A stretch of 64,000 nucleotides of DNA from Benincasa hispida (GCF_009727055.1 NC_052355.1:6744902-6808901); one strand, 5' to 3'. Counted from the first letter of the stretch, positions 10,521-23,912 are shown. Notes: a model not told the origin generated them from the sequence alone. Numbers and translations: made by a program.

Positions 10521-11186
10521 ATGTCTGGCGTGAACGTAAAGATAAAAAAATTTACCGGGAGGAACAGTTTTGGTTTATGGCAGATCAAGATGCGATCCCT
10601 GCTAAAGCAGTAAAAGCTGTGGGCGCCGCTGACGGATAAGTCAAAGAAGGCTGCCGTGGATGACAAAGAGTGGTAGACTCTTGAGAAGAAGGCCCATTCG
10701 ACGATCATGCTATGTTTGGCTGATGACGTCATCATCGAGGTCGCAGATGAAGAAATTGCCGCTGGCCTTTTGTTGAAGTTGGAGAGTTTTTACATGACGA
10801 AATCTGTAACCAAGAATTTGTTTCTGAATAAACGTTTGTATCATCTACGTATGCAGGAAGGTACGTCTCTACGAGACCATCTTTATGAATTAAATAAAAT
10901 TTTATTAGATTTGCGTAATGTAGAGGTTAAAGTTGATGATGAGGATGCTGCCCTAATTCTGTTGACATCTTTGCCGCCGTCTTATGAGACTTTTGTTGAC
11001 TCGTGTATTGGAGGGAAAGAAACTCTGACCTTAGAAGATACAAAGTCCACGTTGCTTATGAGAGAGGACCGTCAAAATGCAGGAAGTTCAGTTTCAAAAA
11101 GTCAGGCATCTGGGTTAGCTACTACAGGAAGCAAGGGACATAGGAATTCTAGTAAGCAGAAGTCGAATCAGAATAAAAGGTCTTGA
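10521..11186 (+). pseudogene. Tork-like copia gag (UBN2-type), two internal stops
   Basis: A single frame from ATG 10521 reads MSGVNVKIKKFTG, a FGLWQIKM motif, then LLLKLESFYMTKS, RLYHLRMQEGTSL, and LLTSLPPSYETF, the standard order for a copia UBN2 gag. TAA at 10611 (codon 31) and TAG at 10674 (codon 52) replace residues that are normally Gln/Ala-like, and TGA ends the frame at 11184-11186. The zinc knuckle follows immediately in another frame, so a one-base indel near 11180 separates gag core from nucleocapsid. Gag would package element RNA. Inactive copy. Confidence 0.88.
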
Positions 11187-12171
11187 AGTCAAAGGGTTCT
11201 AGATCAGATGATATTTGTTACTACTGTAAAAATAAGGGGCATTGGAAAACCGATTGTCCTAAGATAAAAAGGAATCAGGAAAAGAAGGAAAAGGGTGACA
11301 AAAGGGAAGCATTTGCCTCTGTTGCACAAGTTGAGATTGATTCTGAAGAAGTCGAGATCGATTCTAAAGGAGATCTAGCTTTAGTTGTGAATGAACAGTC
11401 ACATTCTAATGATGTGTGGGTTCTTGATTCTGGGGCATCTTATCATATGTGCCCAAATAGAGAGTGGTTCTCAACCTATCAGCAAATAGATGGAGGGAAT
11501 GTTAGCATGCCTAATGGTGCTGTGTGGAAGATAGTTGGAATCGGCTCAGTCAAGATACGAACACATAATGGTGCCTTCTACACTTTATAGGAGGTTAGGC
11601 ATGTTCCACTAATGAAGAAGAGTTTGATATCCTTTAGTGTACACGATAGCAAGGGTTACAGTTTTGAAGGTAAGGTGGAGCAATGTATTTCTATAAGGGT
11701 TATGAGGTAGTTTTGAAAGGCATAAAGTGTGGAACACTGTATTTTCTATTATGTTCCACAATAACAGGTTATGCAGCTGTTGCATCGTTGGTCGTTCACA
11801 AGGATGATATGACTAAGTTATGGCATATGAGACTTGGCTATATGAGTGAAAAAGGGATGCAAATTCTGTCAAAAAGAGATCTTCTATGTGGGCAAAACGT
11901 ACAGCATTTTGAATTTTGTGAACATTGTGTATTTGGGAAGCTTCATCGCAGCAAGTTTCCAAGAGGTGTTCATCGTACAAAAGGAACACTTGATTATATT
12001 CATTTAGACTGTTGGGGACCTTCCAAAGTTGATCATGAGGCAGTAGGTAAATTAGAACCAATAGCTAAAAGGGTATATTTTGTGGTTTGGGGATGGAGTT
12101 AAGGGATATAAAGTCTCTGGTTACCTTCTGAGAATAGAGATCCATACTTAGTAGAATGGATATTGATGAAA
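11183..12171 (+). pseudogene. Tork-like copia nucleocapsid, protease and integrase start
   Basis: Zinc knuckle CYYCKNKGHWKTDC (CX2CX4HX4C) at about 11217-11258, then the aspartic protease site VWVLDSGASYHMC at about 11418-11456. A TAG at 11588-11590 and a stop near 11709 with a frame change break the gene, after which the pre-integrase/zinc-binding region follows (LWHMRLGYMSEKGM near 11818; CEHCVFGKLHRSKF near 11919) and the start of the integrase core (DYIHLDCWGPSKV near 11992). The remainder is lost at the assembly gap. Domain order gag-PR-IN identifies Ty1/copia. Not functional. Confidence 0.88.
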
Positions 12172-12271
12172 NNNNNNNNNNNNNNNNNNNNNNNNNNNNN
12201 NNNNNNNNNNNNNNNNNNNNNNNNNNNNNNNNNNNNNNNNNNNNNNNNNNNNNNNNNNNNNNNNNNNNNNN
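12172..12271. other. Assembly gap (100 N)
   Basis: Exactly 100 N, a conventional unknown-size gap. Left is plus-strand Tork-like copia integrase; right is the LTR of an unrelated minus-strand copia, so the true join is unknown. Confidence 0.99.
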
Positions 12272-12513
12272 AAAGAGAGAGAATCAATCAAGGGCATGAA
12301 ACACATGGTCAATGGACACTAAGTATGATTATCTTATGGACATCTATTGTCAAAAATATTTATAATACTCCCTCAGATGCACATTATATATATGAAATAG
12401 GTCTCATTAAAACCTTACTAGGAAAAACCCCATGGGAAAAAAATCTTAATGAAATAAAAAGAGTACATATTTCATATAATCTAATACTCTTAAAAAAATA
12501 TAGTATATTTTCA
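12272..12513 (-). mobile_element. 3' LTR fragment of the minus-strand copia element
   Basis: On the minus strand it begins TGAAAATATACTA (12513) just after a purine-rich tract (CACGAGGGGA, about 12514-12523) and contains GGGTTTTTCCTAGTAAGG and GTTTTAATGAG, a block I know from many plant copia LTRs. It is cut on the left by the gap. The 5' partner LTR is not recognisable to the right of 28745. Confidence 0.6.
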
Positions 12514-15137
12514 TCCCCTCGTGGAAACATCACTTCAGATCTCTGAGTCACGGATTTCCAATATTGTGCACCAATTTCTCAAAGGTTGTGGTCTGTAATA
12601 TTTTGTAAATAAGTCTACTAAGGTTATCCTTCGAACAAATTTGTTGTACAATGATGTCACCATTCTCTTCAAAATCATGAGTGTCGAAAAGCTCTAGTGA
12701 AATATGTTTTGTTCTATCTCCTTTCATATATCCTCCTTTGATTTGGGATATGCACGCCGTGTTCGTCTTCGTATAACATCTTTGGAAGATTTTTACTAAA
12801 AAACAAACCACATGTTCCATTTAATGTGCTAAGTCATTTATCTTAGACATACATATTCTCGACTAGCCTCGGGAAAATTCGAAAATCATAGGAATTTGAA
12901 GGAAGTAGCCGTTATGGTCTATTTCACTGATCGTCGTGATATAAAAAATTCTTCTCCATGTACTAAGTAACTTGTTTAAGATATAGCTTGTATGGGTTAG
13001 ATAACTAACGTGTATCTTCACAACCAACTAAGACATAATTAGATTTATTATAATAAAATAAATCGATGTAAAATAATTCTCAATAAAACATACCATATAT
13101 TTAACTCTACTTCAATATCCTCCTTTTGGAGGAATATCATATATATGTAATAAAATTACTGAAAAATACTACAAAATGCAGTGTATAAACTAGTCAAGCT
13201 TATATAAGTGCACTTATTTCTCAAAATTTATGATTTCTTCAGGACCTTAACATCCTTCACCATCCTTCTATTGGATATATCCTTTTCATATCGAGTGAAG
13301 GAACCATCATATGAGTATTCAGTGATGTACATAATCTAGAAAAGATCTTTAATGCATAAGATGCAATTCCATTTGTTTTTATACTTTATTTGCAAGCTAA
13401 GGAAAATTTTTACCATCTCAATTTCTTTCTTTAAAAAAATTCTATTGTCATTAAAATGTCTTCAGGAGTTTCTGCTCAACACATCAACATATAGTAAATC
13501 TCAGGTTGTGATTTCTCTATAAAAGAATTTGGACAAATATGGTTATTTTTGTATCCTCATACAAACAAATAATGAAGATGATTATATCACATTCGTCAAG
13601 AAATATTTTATAAGAATCTTTATGATATATATATGAGTACTCTAATGTTTGAATTATAAATTATGTTACCTTAATTGTTCAGTAATCTTCAATAAATAGA
13701 TATCATTATTAAGATGTAATTACACAATTAGATAAATTGAATATCTCATGGTATTCATATAGCGACCATTAAAGAATATGTTTTCTTGTAATAATACTAG
13801 TCTATTGCGAGAATAATTGTGGGATCTGTCTTGTTTTATATCTTGTGACTTCACTCTATTTGCTTTACAAATACTCCACTTGTATCACACATGTTTGACA
13901 TTCTCTGATGTCTGGACTACTTCTCCTCACAATTTGAAAAATGAGTTTATTTATATTGGATTGTTTCTTTCCACATAAGTCAATCCTTACTATGTCACTA
14001 TTTTTCATATTCACTTCATAAATAACATCACGAGCAACATTGTAATGAAAAAGTGTTGTCAACTTATAATTTATTGAGATCTCATTATTATCCTCATTTA
14101 TTTCAATATCCTAATGAGTTCTCATATCTAGGATTTCTTCTAGAACATTCATATTCTTTAGCTGAGTCATTATTGACTATTTCTTTTTCAAGGATTTTTA
14201 TCTTTGAAACAGAATGGTCTGTCATGCTTTTGGCATGTCTCATACTTATTAGTGATAACTTCTTACATTGAATAGAGCTTTTGCAGCTGGTATATGTGAC
14301 TTAGTCACTTTATTGGCATTTATGAATGCATCTAGTAAACTGATTTGCTATATTTGCAAATGAATTATTTTTGAACTTTAGGTTCACATTGATCTGTACG
14401 GGGATCTAAATGAGACAATAATGATACATTTCATGTAATTTCTTTTTTCAACTTTTTAATTCCTCCCCTAATTTAAAAATTTTGTCTCATTAAAATGAAA
14501 ATTAGCAAATCGTGCAATAAATACATCACACGTCATGGGTTCAATATATTTAATAATTGATGGGGAATCATATCAACATATATTCCTAACCTCCTTTGAG
14601 AACCCATATTAGTACGTTGTGATGGAGCAATTGGAACATATACTGCACATCCAAAAATTCTCAAATGGAAAATATTTAGCTTATGACCATAAACTAATTG
14701 TAATGGCAAGTACATATGATAAGAAACTAGAATAATGTGTACAATTGACACCACATGCAAAATAGTATGTCCCCATACAAATGTTGAAAGCTAACTCTTA
14801 TAAGCAATGGTTTAACAATTAATTGCAAATGTTTTATGAATGATCTGCTAAACCATTTTGTGTATGAACATGAGGTACAGGATGTTCAACACTTATTCTA
14901 AATGACATACAATAATTATCATAATCTGTGGGATGTAAATTCACCGACATTATTAAGATGAATGGTCTTCATTGTATAATTAGAAAATTGCGCTCTTAAC
15001 TTAATTTTTTGAGTAAATAATCTTGCATATGCATGATTTTGATTGATAATAAATACACATGTGACCATCTGCTTGATGCATCTATTAATACCATAAAATA
15101 TCTAAATGGTCCATTCCGTAGATTAACAGGTCTACAT
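12514..15137 (-). pseudogene. Minus-strand copia pol: integrase core to RNase H
   Basis: Read on the minus strand from 15137 down: integrase core (GPFRYFMVLIDAS near 15100), LRIFGCAVYVPIA and QRRLGIYVDM (14690-14560), an SCKSS-type linker (about 14300), RT remnants (14060-13250) and the RNase H end GGYMKGDRTKHISLELF with SKDNLSRL and FEKLVHNIG (12720-12550). Dense stops and frameshifts show an old copy. The N-terminal half (gag, protease, pre-integrase) lies at 27296-28745 beyond a 12.1-kb insertion; integrase reads coherently from one block to the other. I assign it to a Hopscotch/Oryco-type lineage only tentatively. Confidence 0.78.
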
Positions 15138-15142
15138 ATATC

Positions 15143-15632
15143 TGTTGGGATTGATGTCGTAAATCTCATATAGTATGTAATTGTATTTGTACAAACATCT
15201 TATTTATCTAATGATTTTTATTTGACATTTAGTTGCATTAAACCCACAAACCAATAAACTAACATCCAAGGATATCTTGTAGCTTAAACATTTATGTAGA
15301 GAAATACTGGTGGATCATGTATAAGTGATTACTAAATGGTCTATAGTAGATGGATAAGGCTGGATACCTTATCCTAGTGACACTATGAGTACAACCACTT
15401 TGTAGAGTTTACAATTGTTGCAAAGTGCTGCAAATGATTTGATCTCTGATCATTCATGTGGAGACATATGAACGAAGGTATTCTATACCAAGTGTTTGTG
15501 AACTCCTGTCTATGAAGGGGGTACATTGATTTGAATAGGTGAAAGTGGCTGATTGCCAACTCAACAAGCCTACAATTTTTGGGGATTTATCTGATTGAGG
15601 AGCTAGGAACACAACTTCACAAGATTTTGATT
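15143..15632 (+). mobile_element. Truncated 5' LTR of the family A copy
   Basis: Colinear with the first 700 bp of the 3' LTR at 18596, with an internal deletion near 15505 and loss of everything after the CACAAGA string at about 15630. The PBS and leader are gone. Confidence 0.8.
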
Positions 15633-15920
15633 GGGGTTGATAAGAGTGATTCTGGGCTGATTGTGACGAGAAGAATCGATCAAGAATGGCCGTTTTGTTG
15701 AAGACGCAATCCGGAATTCGTGGCGAGAGTCAAGAGATCGTGATTGAGGGAGATGTGTTCTTCTATGTTTATATTATTGTGGCTAAACTCTTTCTAGGGT
15801 GGTTGTAATTTTTAGGGATGTTACTTTTGGTATTTGAATTTAGATTGATTGGTTTTGTATAGATTACTAATTGTTTGCACTTAATGCTTTTGATTAACTG
15901 GCCATTAATTCTTTATCTGT
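15633..15920. other. Unassigned segment inside the family A copy
   Basis: About 290 bp between the LTR remnant and integrase. It does not match the family A leader seen elsewhere and has no clear ORF; it may be filler DNA at a deletion junction. Confidence 0.4.
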
Positions 15921-18479
15921 GTGTGAATCATGGCTTGAAGGGAAAATGACTAAAAGATGTTTTACTAGAAATTTCACAGGGCCAAAGAACCCTTAGAGCT
16001 AGTACATTTAAACTTGTGGTCCAATTAATGTAAACGAAGAGGAGGGTTTGAATATTTCACCACCTTCCAGATGATTATTCAAGAATATGGGTATGTTTAT
16101 TTAATGCAACATAAGTGTTGAATCATTTGAAAAGTTCTAAAGTTCAAGGCGAACTTGAAAATGTATTAAGTAAAACAATTAAGACATTTCAACATGATCT
16201 AGGTGGAGAGTTTTTTTTACCTTACATCCCATTACTATTTGATACACCATGGAATAGTATCCCAACTCTCAGCATTTGGTACACCTCAATAGAATGGTGT
16301 TATCAGAAAGGAGAAGTCAAACTCTGTTAGACATGGTTTGGTCTATGACGAGTTACGCTTCCTTACCTGATTCGTTTTGGGGTTTTGTAGTAAGACTACA
16401 ACGTATATTTTGAACTTTGTTCCATCCAAGAGTGTTACGAGAACAAATTTGAAGTTATGGGATAGCCATAAGAATAGTTTACGTCATTTCAGAATCTGGA
16501 GTTGTCCAACATATGTACTTGAGGCAAATTCTAAGAAACTAGAACCTCGTTCAAATATGTGCCTATTATAGGCTACTCCAAAAGAACGAGAGTGTTTACT
16601 TCTTCGTCCCTAAGGAGAATAAAGTGTTTGTGTCAGCAAATGCTTCTTTTCTAGAAGAATACCACATAAGGGAGCAGAAGCCCCACAATAAAATAGTGTT
16701 CAAGAAAATTTCCAAAGAAACTACTGAAACTTCAACAAGAGTTGTTGAAGAAACAAAAACCTCAACAAGAGTGTTGGAAGTTGGATCATCTAGTAAGTCA
16801 AATCCACCTTTAGTGTTGAGAAAACCTCAATGTAGTGGGAGCATTGCGAACCCACCTGTCCATTATATGGGTTTAACAAAAATCATAGCTATGGTAGCTG
16901 ATAGAGATGTTAGGGATCAATTGTCTTACAAGAAGGCAATGGAGGATGTTGACAAAGATGAATGGATCAAAGTTATGGATCTCGAAATGGAGTCGACGCA
17001 CTTCAATTCGGTTTGGGATCATGTAGATCAACCTGATGGGGTTAAACCTATAGGTTGCAAATAGATCTACATGAGAAAACGGGGTGCTGATGGGAAAGTG
17101 TAAACCTTCAAGGCTAGACTAGTGGCAAAGGGTTATACCCAAGTTGAGGGAGTTGACTATGAGGAGACTTTCTCAACTATTGCCATGTTAAAGTCTATCT
17201 AGATCCTTCTATCCATTGCCTCATATTATATCTACGAGATCTGGAAAATGGACATCAAGACTGCTATGGAAATCTTGAGGAACCATTTATATGGAATTAC
17301 TTGAGGGATTCATAACCTAAGGTCATGAGAAAAAGGTTTGTAGGCTTAATTGGTCCATTTATGGATGAAACGAGCTTCTTGATCTTGGAACAAAATATTT
17401 GATACTGCAATCAAATCTTATGACTTTAATCAGAATGTTGAGGAGCATTGTGTATACAAGAAGATCATCAACAGTTTAGTAGCTTTTGTAGTGTTTTATG
17501 TTGACGATATCCTACTAATTGGGAATGATGTAGGTCTATTGACTGAATTTAGGAACTAGCTAGTGACGCAATTCCAATTGAAAGATTTTTGGTGAGGTTA
17601 AGTTTGTTTTAGGAATTTAGATCTATAGAGATCTAAAAAACAAAATGCTAGCTCTGTCTCAAGCAACGTACATTAACAAAATGTTGTCAAGCATTCGATG
17701 CATCCAAGAGATGTTTACTACCTTTTAGGCATGAAGTTATATTGTCTAAGGAAGAGTATCCTAAGACACCTCAAGAGGTTGAGGAAATGAGACGGATCCC
17801 TCATGCATCGATTATTGGCAACCTGATGTATGCGATGTTATGTACTAGACCTAACATCTTCTATACGGTGAGGATAGTCAGGAGATATCAGTCTAATCTA
17901 GGATATGATGACTGCATCATCGCTAATAATATCCTCATGTATCTACAGAGAAAGAGGGACTACATACTCGTGTATGGTTCTAAGGATCTTATCCTTATAG
18001 AAGACATAGACCCTGATTTCCAGACTGATAAGGATTCTAGGAAATCCACATCAGGATCAGTGTTCATGCTTAATGGAGGGGCAATAGTCTGAAGAAGCAC
18101 CAAGAAAGGGTGCATTACTAACTCCACCATGGAAGTTGAGTACGTAGCAGCTTGCGAAGCTGCTAAGGAAGCTATATAGCTCAGGAAATTCATGACTGAT
18201 CAAGAAGTGGTTCCATACCTATCAAAGCCCATCACCCTTTATTTTGATAATAGTGGTATTGTGGCTAATTCTAGAGAGCCTAGGAGTCACAAGCGTCGGA
18301 AGCTTATATAGCGGAAGTATCATCTCAACCGAGAGATCGTGCTTCAAGGAGACGTGATTGTCATGCAGATAGCTTCGGAGCACAACATTTTTTATTTGTT
18401 TACAAAGGCCCTCATGACTAAGGTGTTTGAGGGTCACCTGCAGCGTATGGGTCTATGGGACAAGCCATGTTTAGACTAA
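15921..18479 (+). pseudogene. Family A copia integrase-RT-RNase H remnant
   Basis: Integrase zinc/core remnants (CESWLEGKMTK near 15930; LSERRSQTLLDM near 16300; PDSFWGF near 16368), linker (VFVSANASFLEE near 16627), RT (DVDKDEWIKVMDLEMES near 16950; [18 protein letters not shown] near 17115; FYVDDILLIGND near 17497, so the YVDD site survives) and RNase H/C-terminal part (MRRIPHASIIGNLMYA near 17788; TSGSVFMLNGGAIV near 18050; SLYLFTKAL-like end near 18400). Stops at 17062, 17101 and 17201, and a deletion near 17270, interrupt it. Pol would make cDNA and integrate it. It is colinear with the copies at 46618 and 61020. Confidence 0.88.
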
Positions 18480-19333
18480 GGCAAATGAGAGATTTATACT
18501 GGCCATTTATGCCCTAGTTTATTGTTTTGTGTACTTTGTATATTAATTTGACTTTTATATTGTATACCCCACAAGATTTAGGTCAACTGGGAGATTGTTG
18601 GGGTTGATGCCCAAAAATCTCGTAGGGTTCTATAGTTTGAAATTCTATTGTACAAACATTTTATTTATCTAATAAAATATATGATATTTTATTTGATATT
18701 TAGTTGCATTAAACCCACAAACCAATAAAATAATATCCAAGGTTATCATCTATAGCTTAAACATGTATGTAGAGACATATGGGTGGATCATGATTAAGTG
18801 ATTACCTAAATGGTTTGTAGTAGATGAATATGGCTGGATACCTTATCCTGGTGAAACTACGAGAACGACTCGCTTCATAGATGTTACAATTGTTATAAAG
18901 TGTTACAAATGATCTGATCCTGATCATTCATGTGGAGACATGTAAACAGAGGTATTCTATACAAAAGAGTTTATATAAGACCGGACCATGAAATGTTTAA
19001 AGTATTATATAATGTCGTTCACAATAGAGACTTACATTTCACCAGGATGGAGATAACATGACTTAAATGTTGAGTGAGTTGTGAACTCTTACCTATGAAG
19101 GCGACCCTTTGATTTGTATGGGTGAGAATGATCAGATTGACGACTCAACAAGCCTATCATTTTGGGGATTCTTCTGATTGGGAAGCTGGGAACACAGCTA
19201 CACAAGAAGGAATTCACTCATTCCCCAATGTCGAGGTAAGTAGATAAATTTCTCCTTTAACGACTGATTTCAGCGATTGAACAATGTCGCGCCACACCCT
19301 CTCCTGGCCCGATAGGGGTTTGGTCGTAGTTGG

Positions 19334-20942
19334 TGAATGATCCCTATGAAGGATCCACAATAGAAGCGGATCGTCCCAACTCCCAAAATTTCACAGAATA
19401 CTAAATTTTACAGTACACATAGATTATGCATCTAAAATTTACAGCATACATACACTAAATAATAGAGAAAGAAAAACAGGGTTCACAACCTTTACCTTTA
19501 AACAATAGTCTTCAATGGATTCCCTCGAGTCGGTGAACACCACCATAAATGACAACCTTGATATTCTCTGGATGAGAATCCATGAGGAGTGGGGTTATGT
19601 CTATTTTGGTTGAAAGGAAATTGAGAGAGAGGTAAGAAGAAGGAAAAAGACAGTGATCTCTCTGTGTGATTTTTCTTTTCTGTCTTTATATCTCTTCACC
19701 ACCCAGGGAGAAGAAGACGTAAAAAAATCTAATTTCCCGCTACACGATATGGAGAGAGAGGGGGGAGAGGGAGGGGAAAGGGAGTTACAAATCCCTCTCA
19801 TTAATTATTTAAAAAATAATAAATTAAATTAAATTAAATTAATTAATAAATTATTTTAATAAAATAATTTAATATATATATATCTTTATATATATATCAA
19901 ATATAACAAATAACTTATAGTTTATATATTGTATCAAATACAATATAACCTATAGTTTTTTCTCTCACCAATGACATTTAATATAAATCACATTTATATT
20001 AAATTTAACAACATGAATCCAATTCATATAATTAATATTTGAATCATATACAAATATTCATTTTCTGTCATTAATATTATAATGTATCAAATACATTATA
20101 GTAATTATATTATATATAATTAAAATTTAATTAATCATATCATATATAATTAATTCCCTCAATAATTAATTTGAACAATTAAAATAAATCCAAAAAAATG
20201 ATTCTCATTAATTCTCGTTGTGCTACAGAGGAGATCTCATGGATCTGTAGTTTGAAACCCAACAAAACGTGAATAATTAATTAGACTCTTTAAGTAAATT
20301 ATTCACCATCCATTAACTGTCGGGCACTCCACTAAAGACCGACAACTGCACTCTTCGCACTACGGATATATTTTTGTGTCCATTGAATATAACTAATCAA
20401 CAGTACAATGACCCTTCACAAATTACTTGTAAGTACCGTTGGGCCAAAATTACTATTTTGTCCCTGTACTTACATCTAACTACTTAAATACCACTGATCC
20501 CTCTAATGAACAATAAATCATTGTCCAAATATGACCAAACCCCTCTCGAGCAAAGAGAAGGTGTGGCACCACATTGTTCAAGTCATGGAATCAGCTCTTA
20601 AGGGAGCAATTTATCTACTTACCTTGGCGTTGGGGAATGAGTGAATTTCTTCTTGTGTAGCTGTGTTCCCAACTCCCCAATCAGACGAATCCTCAAAATG
20701 ATAGGCTTATTGAGTCGAGGATCTGGCCATTCTCACCCATACAAATCAAAGGGCGGCCTTCATAAGCAGGAGTTCACAACTCACTTAAGATTTATGTTAT
20801 GTTACCTATGGTCATATTAGTGAAATGTAAGTCTCTATTATGAATGACATTATATAATAATTTAAACATTTCGTGGTCTGGTCTTATACAAACTCCTTTA
20901 TATGGAATACCCCTCTCGAGATTTAGGACATCAACCTTAATA
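19334..20942 (-). mobile_element. Family A solo LTR, minus, nested in the 3' LTR
   Basis: Plus-strand edges TGAATGATCCC (19334) and GACATCAACCTTAATA (20942), the latter a decayed form of the family start GGCATCAACCCCAACA. Flanking duplications GTTGG (19329-19333) and GTTAG (20943-20947), one mismatch. Length 1609 bp. The sense-strand donor-like TTAAAGGTAAAGG maps to 19491-19503. The decayed terminus indicates an older insertion than those at 580 or 21488. Confidence 0.82.
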
Positions 20943-21769
20943 GTTAGACTATGATTTATTATTCATTAGAGGGATCAATGGTGTTTAAGAAGTTAGATGT
21001 AACTACTTGGGAAAAATAGTAATTTTGGCTTAATGCGTGAATAACCTCCAATGAATTGATAAGGCTATTGCCATTTAACGCTTAGTTTTATCTGGTTGAA
21101 CCCAAGTGCAAATTCAACCAGAGTCCCGGTGAGTCCAGGGTCGAACACAGGGATTGCTTGCTAACGTCTGGTGAAGCTATAGATATGATCGTAGTGGAAA
21201 TTGAAATGTTCGGAAGGGTTGAGTGAATAATCTATTTTGAATCTATGTACTATGCGATGAAAATTATGTCTAAATGAAACAGTGTAAATTTAATGACAGA
21301 TATATGATGAAAGGGTTTAGATGAATTATCTCTAACACTACCTAAACAATTAAATGGATTATGCGATCAAGCGATGCACTCAATATTAAGTCCAAGAATT
21401 CTCAATATATATATCCACATTATCTTATGTCTAAGATGCATTAGATGAGTGGAATGTGTAGAGGATATACTTATTTCTAAGAATTATTGTGAACCCCGAA
21501 TCCTAATTTCTCTACTTGGGTATGTTCCCTACTAAGACTAGTGTGATGAGTAGGTTGATATGGAAACTAGTGTGGAATGGTAGAGGAAAAGTGGAGATTT
21601 GAAGAAAAGAAGAAACGTGGAAATTTGGCTAAGTATAGAAAATATTGTGATGATGCGTTTGAAGGCTGGTATTGATGCGTTGGAAGGGTTGTTGGTGAGG
21701 GCATGGGGCTGAAGAAGGAAAATGGAGATGACGCGTTGGAAGGAATAAGGGTAGGCAAGGCATGCGTTG

Positions 21770-22140
21770 AAAGGCAACCATGCATCAAGCAGCCTCGACC
21801 AGTGCCCTTGCCTGATGCATCGAGCGGCCAACCAAGCGCCCCAGCCATGCGTCGAGCAACCTTGGTTAGACGCTCTGCCCATGCATCGAGCAGCCTCGGC
21901 CAGACGCCCTGCCATGCGTCGAGTGGCCACGCACATGCGTTGAGCACACTGCCGAGTAGCCATGCCCGTGCTTCGAGGTGCCCTGCCATGCAGCCAAGTG
22001 CACAGCCCATGCAGCCGAGCGAGTGAGCGATAGCCAGCATACACCGCACGCCCATGCGTCGAAGTAGTGCGCCCATGCGTCGAGCGACCATCCTATGCAG
22101 CACGCCTATGCGTTGGTGGCCAGCACCATGCGCCCATGCC
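21770..22140. repeat. CATGCGTCGAGC array in family B U3
   Basis: At least ten degenerate copies of [CG]CATGC[GA]TCGAG[CT][AG] with GGCC/GCCC spacers, GC-rich in an AT-rich region. Open frames on both strands (up to 191 codons) come from the low-complexity sequence and look non-genic. Confidence 0.8.
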
Positions 22141-22566
22141 AAGCAAACCGTGCAATGCTACCTAGTGAGCCATGTGTCGAGGATGGACGGTCACCCTATG
22201 CGTTGGTGATGGTTAGCTCTTTGTGATGGCTAAGTTGAATTGAAATGGTAGTAAATTGGCTTACTATGCGTTGATGATAGGCTATGCCTTGAGTATGGAT
22301 TATGTGTTGAACATCCAAGAGTTGGACGCATACAAAGGATGAGATCACATGGGAAACGTCATCAAACCATGTGTCTTCTTGGGAGGAAAGCCTTAAGCCT
22401 TAGGAATTTAAGGTGGTGGCATCATATTGGAAGCTCATGCATTGGCTACACAGGAGGAAGACACTTAGGTTGTGCTGATCAAAATGATGTGTTGGTAGTG
22501 TGTGGGAGAAACACTTGGCCATGCAACCAAGTAGGTGGTGTCAACTCTGGAGAAGGTTTGGATGCC

Positions 22567-22574
22567 TATAAATA
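22567..22574 (+). promoter_or_regulatory. TATA box of family B LTR
   Basis: TATAAATA inside CCTATAAATAGGG; the context is identical to the copy at 45990. Confidence 0.75.
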
Positions 22575-22952
22575 GGGCCAAAAGACATCATTTTTAGATC
22601 ACAATTCAGAAATACCGTAAAAAGAGTGGGAGATTTGAGCAAATCTTGTGTTGGAGCCAAATCCATGCGTTAGTCATAGAGGACGCATTGGATAGTGAAG
22701 TCTGAAGACGATGCATCAAATTGGGACGAAGAGTTCTCCCAATTTACTCGTGCGTTTAGAGTGATTTCAAATCCACCTAAAATCTCTGAGAGTTTAGTTT
22801 TCAGGGTAGGGGTTCCGGAGGAAAAGCTCAAAGGGATCGGGCTGAAAACAGAGAAGAATACAGAAGGGCAGGATGTCGGATCATTTTGGGCCAGTCTTGA
22901 AGATTCTGTGATTCCGACCAAACCACCAGAGGTTCTGAGCTAAAATTATAGG

Positions 22953-23912
22953 GTAAGCTTCCTGAGACATTTCAGAACATGTTTGTAGAAGGAAGTATCT
23001 CAAAATAAGGTTTAGAACTATGAGTAATCTAAGCTGTAATTTGAATATGGATTCTAGGAGTGAAAAGGGAGCCCAAGGTAGAAAAGGGAGCTACTAGAGT
23101 GAAAAGATCCTAAGCAATCAAGGTGAGTGGCTAAAATATTTTGACTAAAACATTTTCTTAAAATGTTTGATTACAACATGTTATAGAAAGCATGTTTTAA
23201 AGAAGATTATTCTCATGCCAGCTAGTTTTACAAAGTGATTTCCAAGCAAACTATGAATTATGTTTTAAACGCATGCATGTGTGAGAAATTGTTGAAAAGC
23301 AATTTATATGTGTTAGATATACTTTAGGCACTGCATTAGTACCTTTAAGCCATTTTTATATGTATTATACTTTACATGCTTTAATGAGAAAGTCATTTAT
23401 GACTAATTTTACTTAAAACGCGATACGAAGGACATTTGAGAATGTATCCGCCCAACTAGATACTAAAGGACATTTGAGAAGGTATCTATTGGTACTGAAG
23501 GAGTTTGAGAAGGTACCAAACCAACCAGATACTAAGGACGTTTGAGAAGGTATCTGAATAGAAGTACCTAAGGTATGACGGTACTTAGTATGGCCATTGC
23601 ACGTAGGTAGTTAGAGTCAGAGATTGAGCAAAAGGGTTCTCTCTTGACTAGCAATTGGTGTTGGGATTGTTTTATCCACAGTAAGGGTTATTCTAACTGA
23701 GAAAATAGTTTTACTGTAATATGATTAAAAAGCTTTATATATTTTATGCTTGGAAAATGTTTATACTGCATTACAAGTACTGTAGAAGCTTATATTTCAG
23801 TTAAACTCTTTATTGAGATTTTCATGAGAATCAATTATCTTTCTTAAGTCACTCACTAGGCGTAAGCTCACCCGTTTTCAAATGTTTTCTTTTTCCCCCC
23901 CCCCCTCCACAG
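22953..23912 (+). other. Candidate intron inside the family B LTR
   Basis: Donor AGG/GTAAGC and acceptor CTCCACAG after a T/C tract, 960 bp, downstream of the TATA box. In the minus copy the corresponding sites read AAG/GTAAAC (near 4038) and TTCCTAG/GTAGCG (near 3300), and the 45137 copy keeps AGG/GTAAGA (near 46320). The downstream GTAGCGA is shared. This is a positional argument only. Confidence 0.3.

Noticed and set aside
21538..22142. Overlapping open frames of 191 and 168 codons (minus) and 107 codons (plus)
   Set aside because: They lie in the low-complexity CATGCGTCGAG array of a solo LTR; composition-driven, no domain, all strands open.
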